From the NCBI RefSeq assembly GCF_015351075.1, contig NZ_JADKRS010000001.1, forward strand, positions 124,001-188,000: a DNA stretch of 64,000 nucleotides, given 5' to 3'. Of this stretch, positions 40,952-52,376 are shown piece after piece. This DNA comes from Clavibacter sp. VKM Ac-2873. Its GTDB lineage: Bacteria; Actinomycetota; Actinomycetes; Actinomycetales; Microbacteriaceae. The notes beneath the pieces were generated by a model that searched no databases, was not told where the DNA came from, and was given only the letters and a program-made list of their open reading frames with translations. The translations under genes and the position numbers were made by a program. Position 1 is the first letter of the stretch. Each line of letters starts with the position of its first letter.

Positions 40952-41968
40952 TCAGATCCAGCCGCGCTTCCGGAACGCCGCGTACAGGACGACGCCCATG
41001 AGGACCATGAGGCCGAGCGCGAGCGGGTATCCGTACGTCCACTTCAGCTCCGGCATGTCGACGAAGTTCATGCCGTAGATGGTCCCGACGAGCGTGGGCG
41101 CGAAGAGGATCGCCGCCCAGGAGGAGATCCGCTTCACCTGGTCGTTCTGGGCGAGGCTCGTCTCGGTGAGCTTCTTCATCTCGTCGTTCTGCCGTTGGCC
41201 GACGAGCGTCGTGTGCACCGTGAGCGCGTTCTGCAGCAGCGTGCGGAAGGCGTCCGCGCGCTCGGCGACGCGGATGACGTGGTCGTGCACGTCCCGGAAG
41301 CCGCGGCGGAGCTCGAGGTCCACCTCGTGCTCCTCGGCGCGCTGCCGCAGGTCGTCGAGCATCGCGCCGAGCGGCGCCGTGGCCCGCTGGAACGCGGTGA
41401 CCTCGCGCATCAGCGCGTAGATGCGGCGGGAGACGTCGGGGTCGGCGCCGAAGATCTGGTCCTCGATCTCGTCGACGTCGTCCTCGAGGCCCGCGGCGAC
41501 GGGCCCGTACTCGTCGGCGACCTGGTCGAGGATCGCGTACAGGACGGCGCGCGGCCCGAGGGCGAGGAGCTCGCGGTCCTCCTCGAGGCGGTGGCGGACC
41601 GCGGAGAGGTCGGGGGACTCCGCGTGCCGGATGGTGACCACGAAGTCGGGCCCGACGAACACGTGCAGCTCCCCGAACTCCACGCGCTCGTCGTCGTCGA
41701 GGTAGCGCGCGGGGCGCAGCACGACGAACCAGGTGTCGCCGTAGCGCTCCATCTTCGAGCGCTGGTGGCCGCTGAGGGCGTCCTCGACGGCGAGCGGGTG
41801 CAGGCCGAACTCGTCGGCGACGCGGTGCAGCTCCTCCGGGTCCGGCCGGTACAGGCCGATCCAGGCGATGCCCTGTCGCGCGCGCATGACCTCGAACGTC
41901 TCGTCGAGGCTCTCGGGATCCGCGGTGCGGACCCCCTGGACGTACACGGCGCTGTCGACGACGGTCAT
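40952..41968 (-). CDS. corA: CorA-family magnesium/cobalt transporter
   Basis: 338 residues. A long N-terminal cytosolic part rich in charged helices (DEIEDQIFGADPDVSRRIY), then two C-terminal membrane helices; the signature YGMNF lies between them on the outside (SWAAILFAPTLVGTIYGMNF is the first helix end). The tail AAFRKRGWI is basic, as in CorA. Homopentameric channel for Mg2+, possibly Co2+ or Ni2+. The ATG at 41968 has AGAGGA before it; TACAGT on the minus strand at 42013-42018 is a possible -10. Confidence 0.93.
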   Translation of the reverse strand: MTVVDSAVYVQGVRTADPESLDETFEVMRARQGIAWIGLYRPDPEELHRVADEFGLHPLAVEDALSGHQRSKMERYGDTWFVVLRPARYLDDDERVEFGELHVFVGPDFVVTIRHAESPDLSAVRHRLEEDRELLALGPRAVLYAILDQVADEYGPVAAGLEDDVDEIEDQIFGADPDVSRRIYALMREVTAFQRATAPLGAMLDDLRQRAEEHEVDLELRRGFRDVHDHVIRVAERADAFRTLLQNALTVHTTLVGQRQNDEMKKLTETSLAQNDQVKRISSWAAILFAPTLVGTIYGMNFVDMPELKWTYGYPLALGLMVLMGVVLYAAFRKRGWI

Positions 41969-42067
41969 CGGTCCTCTTCTCTCGGGGCGGGACCCGCGCG
42001 CGGGCCGAGAGCGACTGTAGCCGGGCGCGCCGCGAGAGCGCGGAGGAAGCCGCGCCGGGAACGAGGA

Positions 42068-42103
42068 AGAGCCGGCCGGATCCTCGTGGATCCGACCGGC
42101 TCT
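42068..42103 (-). terminator. Terminator of tRNA-Leu
   Basis: A 16-bp stem (AGAGCCGGCCGGATCC with GGATCCGACCGGCTCT, one mismatch that can be a wobble pair) around TCGT, 6 bp after the tRNA 3' end in the minus direction. Confidence 0.7.
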
Positions 42104-42109
42104 CGTGTG

Positions 42110-42195
42110 TGTCCGAAGGGGGACTTGAACCCCCACGCCCTAATACGGGCACTAGCACCTCAAGCTAGCGCGTCTACCAATTCCGCCATCCGGAC
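42110..42195 (-). tRNA. tRNA-Leu, anticodon GAG
   Basis: 86 nt, class II tRNA with a long variable arm. Acceptor GTCCGGA pairs with TTCGGAC (one G-T), discriminator A. D arm GCG...CGC with GAATTGGTAGA loop. Anticodon stem CTAGC/GCTAG around TTGAGGT gives anticodon GAG, reading CUC and CUU. Variable arm TGCCC...GGGCG; T arm GGGGG/CCCCC with TTCAAGT. CCA is not encoded in the DNA (CAC follows). Single tRNA gene between corA and a peptidase gene. Confidence 0.95.
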
Positions 42196-42297
42196 AGGAT
42201 GTGCGGCCCGCCGTCTCCGGCTGCCGAGAGACGACATTAGCACGGCTCCGGAGGCGCCCCGACCACCTCGCGGCAGGACGCCCGCGTCCGGTCTCGA

Positions 42298-42303
42298 TAG
42301 CGT
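42298..42303 (+). promoter_or_regulatory. Leaderless-type -10 box
   Basis: TAGCGT, 6 nt before the ATG at 42310. Confidence 0.5.
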
Positions 42304-42309
42304 TGACCC

Positions 42310-43620
42310 ATGACCGACACGCTCCCCGACGACCTCGACGCCACCGCCCGGATCGCCCGCGACCTCATCCGGTTCGACACGACCAACCACGGCGAGGGCC
42401 GGTCGGAGGGGGAGACGGAGGCCGCGCAGTACGTCGAGCAGCACCTGAAGGACCTGGGCCTGGAGCCCGAGCTGATCGACGCCGCGCCCGGCCGCACGAG
42501 CGTCCTCGCGCGCATCCCCGGCCGCAACAGGGACAAGCCGGCGCTCGTCGTCCACGGCCACCTCGACGTCGTGCCCGCCGACCCCGCGAACTGGTCCGTC
42601 GACCCGTTCGGCGGCGTCATCAAGGACGGCATGCTCTGGGGCCGCGGCGCCGTGGACATGAAGAACATGGACGCGATGATGATCACCGCGCTGCAGGAGA
42701 TCATCACCTCGGGCCGTGCCCCCGAGCGGGACCTGATCATGGGCTTCTTCTCCGACGAGGAGGCGGGCGGCGTGCTCGGCTCCGCCTACGTCGTCGAGAA
42801 CCGGCCCGATTGGTTCGAAGGCGCGACCGAGGCCATCAGCGAGGTCGGCGGCTACTCCATCGACCTCGCCGGGAAGCGCGCGTACCTGCTCCAGACGGGC
42901 GAGAAGGCCCTCATCTGGATCCGCCTGGTCGCTACGGGCACCGCGGGCCACGGCTCGCAGGTCAACCGCGACAACGCGGTCACGCGGCTCGCGGGCGCCG
43001 TCGCGCGGATCGGCACGGAGGAGTGGCCGGTCCACCTCACCGACACGACCCGCCAGCTGCTCGACGAGATCGCCCGCATCGTGGGGGCCGACCCGACGCA
43101 GGTCACGCCGGACGACCTCGCGATCGCCACCGGCACGGCCTCGAAGTTCATCGCCGCGACGCTGCGCACCACCACCAACCCGACGCTGCTCCACGCCGGC
43201 TACAAGCACAACGTGATCCCCGACACGGCGGAGGCGCTCATCGACATCCGCGTCCTGCCGGGCGAGGAGGACGAGGTGCTCGCCCGGGTCCGCGAGCTCG
43301 CCGGCGAGGGCGTCGAGGTGCGCATCGTGCACCAGGACGTCGGCCTCGAGAACCCGTTCCAGGGACCGCTCGTGGACGCCATGGTCCAGACCCTCGGCGC
43401 GCACGATCCCGAGGCCGAGGTCCTGCCCTACATGCTGTCCGGCGGCACCGACAACAAGGCGCTCAGCCTCCTCGGCATCACCGGCTACGGCTTCGCGCCG
43501 CTGAAGCTCCCGGCCTCCATGGACTTCCCGTCGATGTTCCACGGCGTCGACGAGCGTGTCCCCCTCGACGCACTAGTCTTCGGAAGGCAGGTCCTCCGCG
43601 ACCTCCTCCTGAACTACTAG
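42310..43620 (+). CDS. M20-family metallopeptidase
   Basis: 436 residues. Zinc ligands and catalytic acid are in place: LVVHGHLDVVPADP, GRGAVDMKNMDAMM, FFSDEEAGGVLGS, and a C-terminal HGVDERVPLDALV. The dimerisation domain TAGHGSQVNRDNAVTRLAGAVA sits in the middle. These enzymes cleave dipeptides, acyl-amino acids or related amides. No signal peptide. Likely cotranscribed neither with tRNA-Leu (other strand) nor certainly with uppP, which lies 42 bp downstream. Confidence 0.9.
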   Translation: MTDTLPDDLDATARIARDLIRFDTTNHGEGRSEGETEAAQYVEQHLKDLGLEPELIDAAPGRTSVLARIPGRNRDKPALVVHGHLDVVPADPANWSVDPFGGVIKDGMLWGRGAVDMKNMDAMMITALQEIITSGRAPERDLIMGFFSDEEAGGVLGSAYVVENRPDWFEGATEAISEVGGYSIDLAGKRAYLLQTGEKALIWIRLVATGTAGHGSQVNRDNAVTRLAGAVARIGTEEWPVHLTDTTRQLLDEIARIVGADPTQVTPDDLAIATGTASKFIAATLRTTTNPTLLHAGYKHNVIPDTAEALIDIRVLPGEEDEVLARVRELAGEGVEVRIVHQDVGLENPFQGPLVDAMVQTLGAHDPEAEVLPYMLSGGTDNKALSLLGITGYGFAPLKLPASMDFPSMFHGVDERVPLDALVFGRQVLRDLLLNY

Positions 43621-43662
43621 ATCCGAGCCCCAGGTGGGCCACCCGACACTTGGAGCACTCGT

Positions 43663-44481
43663 TTGAGCTATCTCGAGGCGATCATCCTGGGCCTCGTCCA
43701 GGGACTGACCGAATTCCTGCCCATCTCCTCGAGCGCGCACCTCCGCATCGCCGGGCTCTTCATGGGCGGGGACCCAGGCGCCACTTTCACCGCCATCACG
43801 CAGCTCGGCACCGAGCTCGCGGTCGTGGTGTTCTTCCGCCGGCGCATCGGCAAGGTCGTGTCGGCGTGGTTCCGCTCGCTCCGCGGCGGCATGCCGAAGG
43901 GCGACCCGGACGTGCGCATGGGCTGGCTGGTGATCATCGGCACCATCCCCATCGGCATCGCGGGCTACCTGTTCCAGGACACCATCCGCTCCACGTTCCG
44001 CTCGCTCTGGATCGTGGCGATCGTGCTCATCGTCTTCGGCATCCTGCTCGGCCTCGCCGACCGCTACAGCCGCAGCGACCGCCTCGAGAAGGACATGACG
44101 TACGGGCACGGCATCAGCATCGGCATCGCGCAGGCCCTCGCCCTCGTCCCCGGCGTCTCCCGCTCGGGCGCCACCACCACCGCGGCGCGCGCGTTCGGCT
44201 ACGCCCGCCCGGTCGCGGCGGAGTACTCGTTCCTCCTCGCGGTCCCCGCGGTGTTCGGCAGCGGCCTCTACGAGCTGGTGAAGAGCTTCGACGAGACCGG
44301 CCAGGCCGGCGCGGGCCAGACCGCGGTCGCCACGCTCATCGCCTTCGTCGTCGGCCTCGCCGTCATCGCCGGGCTGATGCGGTACATCTCCACCCGCACG
44401 TTCATGCCCTTCGTGGTCTACCGCGTCGCCCTCGGCGTCGTGCTCCTGGTGCTCCTCGGCACCGGCGCGATCGCGGCCTGA
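43663..44481 (+). CDS. uppP: Undecaprenyl-diphosphatase (BacA/UppP)
   Basis: 272 residues, TTG start with a GGAG site 9-11 nt before it; the N-terminus MSYLEAIILGLVQG is family-typical, which supports TTG. Recycles the lipid carrier by removing a phosphate from undecaprenyl diphosphate. Signatures GLTEFLPISSSAHL and PGVSRSGATTTAARAFG are both present, with eight or so membrane helices. Bacitracin resistance is the side effect of this family. mshC starts 4 bp after its stop; uppP-mshC order is shared with M. tuberculosis (Rv2136c, Rv2130c region). Confidence 0.95.
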   Translation: MSYLEAIILGLVQGLTEFLPISSSAHLRIAGLFMGGDPGATFTAITQLGTELAVVVFFRRRIGKVVSAWFRSLRGGMPKGDPDVRMGWLVIIGTIPIGIAGYLFQDTIRSTFRSLWIVAIVLIVFGILLGLADRYSRSDRLEKDMTYGHGISIGIAQALALVPGVSRSGATTTAARAFGYARPVAAEYSFLLAVPAVFGSGLYELVKSFDETGQAGAGQTAVATLIAFVVGLAVIAGLMRYISTRTFMPFVVYRVALGVVLLVLLGTGAIAA

Positions 44482-44485
44482 TCCC

Positions 44486-45781
<1,296 letters not shown>

Positions 45782-45838
45782 CCAGCGGGCACCGGTCATC
45801 CGGCGCCCAACGGCCATCGACCGTGGGGGCTACTGGTC

Positions 45839-46789
45839 CTAGGGGTCCTTGGGGTCCTTGGGACGCCACGGCTCCTCGGGCCGGTCGTCGCCGCGGCCGC
45901 GCGGCCCGTCCCCGCGGCGGAGGTACTTCTCGAACTCCTGCGCGATGGCCTCGCCGCTCGCCTCGGGGGAGTCCACCGTGTCGCGGGCCTGCTCGAGCTG
46001 CTGGATGTAGGACGCCATGTCCTCGTCCTCGCCCGCGAGCTGGTCGATGCCGGCCTCCCACGTGGCCGCCTCCTCGACGAGCTCGCCGCGCGGGATCACC
46101 ACGTCGACCATCTCCTCGAGCTTGTCGATGAGGGCGAGCGTGGCCTTGGGGGACGGCGCGCTGTGCACGTAGTGCGGCACGGAGGCCCAGAGCGACACGG
46201 TGGGCATGCCCATCTCCTCGGCGCGCTGGGCGATGATGCTGAGGATCCCGACGGGGCCCTCGTACGTGCTCCGCTCGATGCCGAGCTCCGTGCGCACGGC
46301 GGCGTTCTCGCTCGTGGAGTAGACGGAGATGGGGCGCGTGTGCGGCACGTCGGCCAGCAGCGCGCCGAGCAGCACGACGCCCTCCACGCCGGCGGCGCGT
46401 GCCGCGTCGAGCACCTCGGCGGTGAACGCCGTCCAGTGCCGGGACGGCTCGACGCCGAGGAGGAGGTGGATGCTGCCGCCGTTGTCGCCGCTCACGCCGA
46501 GCTGCGCGTCGGCGGCCAGGTCCTGCGCGGGGCGGCGCGGGTCCTTCGGGCCGTAGAGCGTGGCGCCCGGCCACTCGAGCTCGCGGGTGCCGTCCTCGGC
46601 GAAGCCGATGGTGGGGCGGTTGAACTGGAAGTCGAAGTAGTCCTCGGGATCCACCGACGACACCGCCTCGAGGTCGAGCAGGTCCTTCAGCGCCCGGACC
46701 GCTCCGCTGGCGGCCTCGCCCGCGTCGTTCCAGCCCTCGAAGGCGACGACCAGCAGCCGTCCGCTCACGAACCTCTCGGCATCCGCCAC
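45839..46789 (-). CDS. PAC2-family protein
   Basis: 316 residues, GTG start. Proteasome-assembly-chaperone-2-like family: LLVVAFEGWNDAGEAASGAVRALKDLL start, a VLLGALLADVPHTRP central strand-turn, and GILSIIAQRAEEMGMPTVSLWASVPHYV. In actinobacteria the family (Rv2125 type) sits near mshC and the proteasome locus; here that locus lacks the proteasome genes, so a proteasome-chaperone role is unlikely in cis. The C-terminus is rich in Gly/Asp/Arg/Pro (RRGDGPRGRGDD). Function unresolved. Faces mshC tail to tail. Confidence 0.88.
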   Translation of the reverse strand: MADAERFVSGRLLVVAFEGWNDAGEAASGAVRALKDLLDLEAVSSVDPEDYFDFQFNRPTIGFAEDGTRELEWPGATLYGPKDPRRPAQDLAADAQLGVSGDNGGSIHLLLGVEPSRHWTAFTAEVLDAARAAGVEGVVLLGALLADVPHTRPISVYSTSENAAVRTELGIERSTYEGPVGILSIIAQRAEEMGMPTVSLWASVPHYVHSAPSPKATLALIDKLEEMVDVVIPRGELVEEAATWEAGIDQLAGEDEDMASYIQQLEQARDTVDSPEASGEAIAQEFEKYLRRGDGPRGRGDDRPEEPWRPKDPKDP

Positions 46790-46793
46790 GTGA

Positions 46794-48665
<1,872 letters not shown>

Positions 48666-48726
48666 GATGACAGGGCCGATCACGCGGGTGCGTGCCGGCC
48701 GCCCCCACCATCGAAAGAGGAGTCAC

Positions 48727-49770
48727 GTGCGCCGTTCCGCCGCGCTCACCGTCTGCGCAGGACTCGTCCTGACGCTCGCCGCCTGCAGCCCCTCCGGCTC
48801 CGGATCCGGTGCGGCGGCGGGCTGCACGCCCCTCGCCCAGGCCGGCACGTCGTCGAGCACGGTCACGGCCACGGGCGACGTCGGCAGCGCGCCCGCCTCG
48901 GTCGCGTTCCCCACGCCGCTCAAGCCCTCGGGCATCGAGGTCTCCACCCTCGTGCAGGGCGACGGCGCGCCCGTGCAGCCGCACCAGGGCATCACGGCCG
49001 CGGCCTCCATCGTCGACGGCAAGACCGGGAAGGACCTCGCGGACTACGCGCGCATCGCGCCGAACGCCCGCACCACCGGGTCGCCCCTGTTCACCCCCGC
49101 GTCGCTGCACGAGTCGCTGCCGTACCTCGAGGACGCGATGACGTGCATGCCCGTCGGCTCGCGTCTCGCGGTCACGGTGCCCGTGTCCACGGTCTTCCCC
49201 GGCCAGGACCTCTCGGCCCAGGGCCTCGACGCCACCGACGGCCTCGTCCTCATCGTCGACATCACGTCCTCCTTCCCCGAGAAGGCCACGGGGGAGCCAC
49301 GGCCCGCCCAGGCCGGCTTCCCCTCCGTCGTCACGACGGACGACGGCGTCCCCGGCATCACCATCCCGCCGAGCACGCCGCCCACCGAGTACCGCGACGC
49401 GCTGCTCCGCGCGGGCGACGGCGCCGAGGTCGGCGACGGCGACACCGTCACGCTGCAGTACACCGGCGTCGTGTGGGGCACGAGCACGTCGGCGGAGAAG
49501 CAGGCCGTGTTCGGATCCAGCTGGACCGGCGGCGGCCCCCTCCAGGTGCCCGCCACCGCGACCACCACCGCGCCCTCCACGGGCGCCGCCTCCGCGCTGG
49601 TCGTCACGCCGGGCCTCGCGAAGGCCCTCGTCGGCAAGCACGTCGGCGACCAGGTCATCGCGGTCGTCCCGCCGGGTGACGGCTTCGGCGACCAGGGCTC
49701 GGCCAAGGTGCCCGCGGGATCCACCCTCGTCTACGTGGTGGATATCCTCGGGACGAGCACCACCAAGTAA
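48727..49770 (+). CDS. FKBP-type peptidyl-prolyl isomerase, lipoprotein
   Basis: 347 residues, GTG start with AAAGAGGAG 5-13 nt before it. Signal peptide VRRSAALTVCAGLVLTLAAC with lipobox LAAC at about 17-20, then a low-complexity Ser/Gly linker. The C-terminal FKBP domain (about 225-347) shows DTVTLQYTGVVW, VTPGLAKALVGKHVGDQV and DGFGDQGSAKVPAGSTLVYVVDILG. The middle 150 residues may be a second, degenerate FKBP module. Extracytoplasmic folding catalyst, anchored as a lipoprotein; Lnt for such proteins is encoded 7 kb on. It occupies the site where mpa-dop-pup-prcBA-pafA sit in related genomes. Confidence 0.9.
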   Translation: MRRSAALTVCAGLVLTLAACSPSGSGSGAAAGCTPLAQAGTSSSTVTATGDVGSAPASVAFPTPLKPSGIEVSTLVQGDGAPVQPHQGITAAASIVDGKTGKDLADYARIAPNARTTGSPLFTPASLHESLPYLEDAMTCMPVGSRLAVTVPVSTVFPGQDLSAQGLDATDGLVLIVDITSSFPEKATGEPRPAQAGFPSVVTTDDGVPGITIPPSTPPTEYRDALLRAGDGAEVGDGDTVTLQYTGVVWGTSTSAEKQAVFGSSWTGGGPLQVPATATTTAPSTGAASALVVTPGLAKALVGKHVGDQVIAVVPPGDGFGDQGSAKVPAGSTLVYVVDILGTSTTK

Positions 49771-49818
49771 CGACGCATCGCCACCGGCCGGGGGCTGCAC
49801 CGACGTGAGGACCACCGC

Positions 49819-50826
49819 GTGCCCGAGACATCCCGCCGACCGACCGTTCCCGTCGAGGAGCGCCTGTTCAGCCTCGTGCTGGCGCTGCTCGCCACCGAGC
49901 AGGGGCTGACCAAGAACGAGGTGCTCTCGAGCGTCCAGGGGTACCGCCAGCGGTACCGCGCCGGCGGGGACAACGCCAACCTGGAGCGCCAGTTCGAGCG
50001 CGACAAGGACGACATCCGCGACCTCGGAGTGCCGCTGGAGACCGTGGAGGCGCCGGGCCAGGAGGGCAACAACCAGCTCCTGCGCTATCGGATCCCGCGC
50101 GGCGCGTACGAGCTCCCGGCCGACCTGTCGTTCACGCCGGAGGAGACGACGCTCCTCAACCTCGCGGCCATGGTGTGGCGCGAGGGCTCGCTCTCGGGGG
50201 AGTCGCGGCGCGCCCTCATCAAGCTGCGCTCGCTCGGCGTCGAGTCCGACGACCCGGTCATCGGCTACGCCCCCCGGCTGCGGACGCGCGAGGCGGCGTT
50301 CGCGCCGTTGGGCGTCGCGTTGGAGCGGCACGTCCTCGTCTCGTTCGGCTACCTCAAGCCGGGCGAGCGGACGGCCCGGATCCGCACGGTAGCGCCCCTC
50401 GCGCTCGTCCAGCACCAGGGCCGCTGGCACCTGCACGGCATCGACCAGGACGCCGACGGACCGCGCACGTTCCTGCTCTCCCGCATCGTCGACCGCGTGC
50501 GCGTGACGAGCCGCGTCTTCGTCCCCGAGGGGGAGGACCACGCCGAGCGCGCCCTCGCCGACCTCGACCGCGTGTGGGCGAACGGCGTCGGGGAGGTCGC
50601 GGTGGCTCCCGGATCCGACGCGGAGATCCGCCTCCGTCGCCGCCGCGGCACGGAGGACCTCGGCGACGGGCGCCTCCGCGTGCACTACTCCGACACGAAC
50701 CTCTTCGCCGACGAGGTCGCGGGCTTCGGCCCGGAGGCGCGGGTGATCGCGCCACCGCGCCTGCGGGACGCCGTCCGCGCCCGCCTCGCCGAGACCGTCG
50801 CCGCCCACCGGGAGGACGCATCATGA
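49819..50826 (+). CDS. pafB: WYL-domain transcriptional activator, PafB type
   Basis: 335 residues, GTG start. N-terminal helix-turn-helix (VEERLFSLVLALLATEQGLTKNEV), a middle helical part, and a C-terminal WYL domain that binds a nucleic-acid or small ligand: GRWHLHGIDQDADGPRTFLLSRI holds the Arg-rich motif. In mycobacteria PafBC is a heterodimer that activates the LexA-independent DNA-damage response. It overlaps pafC by 4 bp, so equal synthesis of both subunits is expected. Confidence 0.9.
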   Translation: MPETSRRPTVPVEERLFSLVLALLATEQGLTKNEVLSSVQGYRQRYRAGGDNANLERQFERDKDDIRDLGVPLETVEAPGQEGNNQLLRYRIPRGAYELPADLSFTPEETTLLNLAAMVWREGSLSGESRRALIKLRSLGVESDDPVIGYAPRLRTREAAFAPLGVALERHVLVSFGYLKPGERTARIRTVAPLALVQHQGRWHLHGIDQDADGPRTFLLSRIVDRVRVTSRVFVPEGEDHAERALADLDRVWANGVGEVAVAPGSDAEIRLRRRRGTEDLGDGRLRVHYSDTNLFADEVAGFGPEARVIAPPRLRDAVRARLAETVAAHREDAS

Positions 50827-51812
50827 CCGACCGCGCCGCGCCGCTCCAGGCGCAGGACAAGCTGGCGTTCCTGCTGGCGCTCGTGCCCTACCTCACCGAC
50901 CACGGGCGCGTCAGCGTCAGCCAGGCGGCGGCGCACTTCCGGGTGCCGCCCGAGCAGATCCGGCAGGCCGTGCGCCTCATCGCGGTGTCGGGCGTCCCCG
51001 GATCCACCGCCTCCTACCAGCACGGCGACCTCTTCGACATCGCGTGGGACGACTTCGAGGACAACGACCAGATCGTCATCACGCACATGGTCGCCATCGA
51101 CGACTCCCCGCGCTTCTCGGCGCGGGAGGCGGCCGCGCTCATCGCCGGCCTCCAGTACGTCTCGTCCCAGGCGGACGCCAGCGACCTCGACCTGGTCGGC
51201 CAGCTCATGGCGAAGCTCGCGCGCGGCTCCTCGGCGAGCCCCAGCCAGGTCGCCGTCGCGGCCGGCGCGGGCGACGGCACCCGCGCGGACCTGCGTCGCG
51301 CCATCGCGGACGAGCGGCGCGTCGAGTTCGACTACCGCAGCCCCCGGGGCGGTACGGAGCGCCGCGTCGTGGATCCGCTGCGCCTGGAGTCGATGGACGA
51401 GGACTGGTACCTGCGCGGCTGGGACCTGGCGCGCGGCGCCGTCCGCACGTTCCGCCTCGACCGCCTCGACGAGCTCGTCGTCACCGACCTCCCGCCGGAG
51501 CACCGGCCGCAGGACGTCGTGCTGGGCGACACCCTCTTCGAACCGAGCCCCGACGACCTGCGCGTCACCCTCGAGGCCCAGGAGTCGGCGCTGCCGCTCC
51601 TCGGCGACTTCGTGGGCGACGAGCGGCCCGAGCCCGTCGCGGGTCGACCCGGCCGCGTCGCCGTCACGGTGCGCGTCGCCCACTACCAGGGCCTCGTGCG
51701 CCTGGTCGCGGGCATGGCGGGCGTCGTGGTCGTCACGTCGCCGCCGGAGGCACGGGCAGCCGTGGCCGAGTGGGCCGCGCGCGCGGCGGCCGCGTACGAC
51801 GACGCCGACTGA
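50823..51812 (+). CDS. pafC: WYL-domain transcriptional activator, PafC type
   Basis: 329 residues, ATG within the pafB stop (ATGA). Domains in order: N-terminal winged helix-turn-helix (LQAQDKLAFLLALVPYLTDHG), a linker with VSQAAAHFRVPPEQIRQAVR, and WYL domain with DEDWYLRGWDLARGAVRTFRLDRL. The YLRGWD and FRLDRL elements are the WYL hallmarks. Works with PafB. Its stop lies in a 17-bp duplication, and tatA follows after 216 bp. Confidence 0.9.
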   Translation: MTDRAAPLQAQDKLAFLLALVPYLTDHGRVSVSQAAAHFRVPPEQIRQAVRLIAVSGVPGSTASYQHGDLFDIAWDDFEDNDQIVITHMVAIDDSPRFSAREAAALIAGLQYVSSQADASDLDLVGQLMAKLARGSSASPSQVAVAAGAGDGTRADLRRAIADERRVEFDYRSPRGGTERRVVDPLRLESMDEDWYLRGWDLARGAVRTFRLDRLDELVVTDLPPEHRPQDVVLGDTLFEPSPDDLRVTLEAQESALPLLGDFVGDERPEPVAGRPGRVAVTVRVAHYQGLVRLVAGMAGVVVVTSPPEARAAVAEWAARAAAAYDDAD

Positions 51813-51839
51813 GCCGCGGCACCGACTGAGCCGTGGCAC
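51806..51839 (+). repeat. 17-bp tandem duplication at the pafC stop
   Basis: CGACTGAGCCGCGGCAC is followed directly by a second copy with one change (T for C). The first copy includes the pafC TGA. The second copy repeats a TGA, giving a back-up stop. Confidence 0.75.
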
Positions 51840-51965
51840 CGAGCGGCGCGCGCCCGGGCTCCGAACACCAGGTACCAGGAGGACGCCGCGCGGACCAGTG
51901 GTCGGCCCAGCGGAACTCCGGGTGAACCGCAATGCCGCGCAGGGTGTGCTGGCGGGTCGCGACGG

Positions 51966-51971
51966 TAGACT
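51966..51971 (+). promoter_or_regulatory. Candidate -10 box for tatA
   Basis: TAGACT in the pafC-tatA gap (216 bp), 57 nt before the tatA ATG. The stretch upstream of it, 51840-51960, shows no gene. Confidence 0.5.
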
Positions 51972-52028
51972 CATCGCGGATCCCGACAACGACTGTCCGG
52001 CCCCCCGACCTGAAGGAACGTGAACCAC

Positions 52029-52373
52029 ATGCTCGGAAACCTGACCGGATGGCACCTCGTCATCATCCTCGTCGTCATCGTGCTGCTCTTCGGTTCCACG
52101 AAGCTGCCCGCCCTCGCCAAGAGCGTCGGCCAGTCCATGCGCATCTTCAAGGGCGAGGTGAAGACCATGAAGGAGGAGAGCGGATCCGACCACCGCGACG
52201 ACTCCCGCGAGGAGAACCGCCGTCGCGACGAGGAGCGCTACCGTGCGGACGACCGCGACGCCACCCCGCGCGACTACGTGCGCCCCGGTGAGTCCCGCGT
52301 CGACGAGCCCCGCTACGACGCCCCGCGCTACGACTCCCCGCGCGACGGCGGGGACTCCCGCCCTCGCGCCTGA
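52029..52373 (+). CDS. tatA: Sec-independent translocase subunit TatA
   Basis: 114 residues. One membrane helix (GWHLVIILVVIVLLFG) followed by the amphipathic helix with the family KLPALAKSVGQSMRIFKGEV element. The tail, about residues 45-114, is Arg/Asp/Glu/Tyr-rich, with RYDAPRYDSP repeats, longer than in E. coli TatA. ATG at 52029 was preferred over an in-frame GTG at 52020: the AAGGAA site (52013-52018) lies 10 nt before the ATG but only 1 nt before the GTG. Forms the translocation pore with TatC for folded, Fe-S or cofactor-bearing exports. Confidence 0.93.
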   Translation: MLGNLTGWHLVIILVVIVLLFGSTKLPALAKSVGQSMRIFKGEVKTMKEESGSDHRDDSREENRRRDEERYRADDRDATPRDYVRPGESRVDEPRYDAPRYDSPRDGGDSRPRA

Positions 52374-52376
52374 TCC

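Noticed and set aside
52020-52028. GTG at 52020 as the tatA start
   Set aside because: The ribosome-binding site would lie only 1 nt upstream; the ATG at 52029 has correct spacing and a family-like N-terminus.
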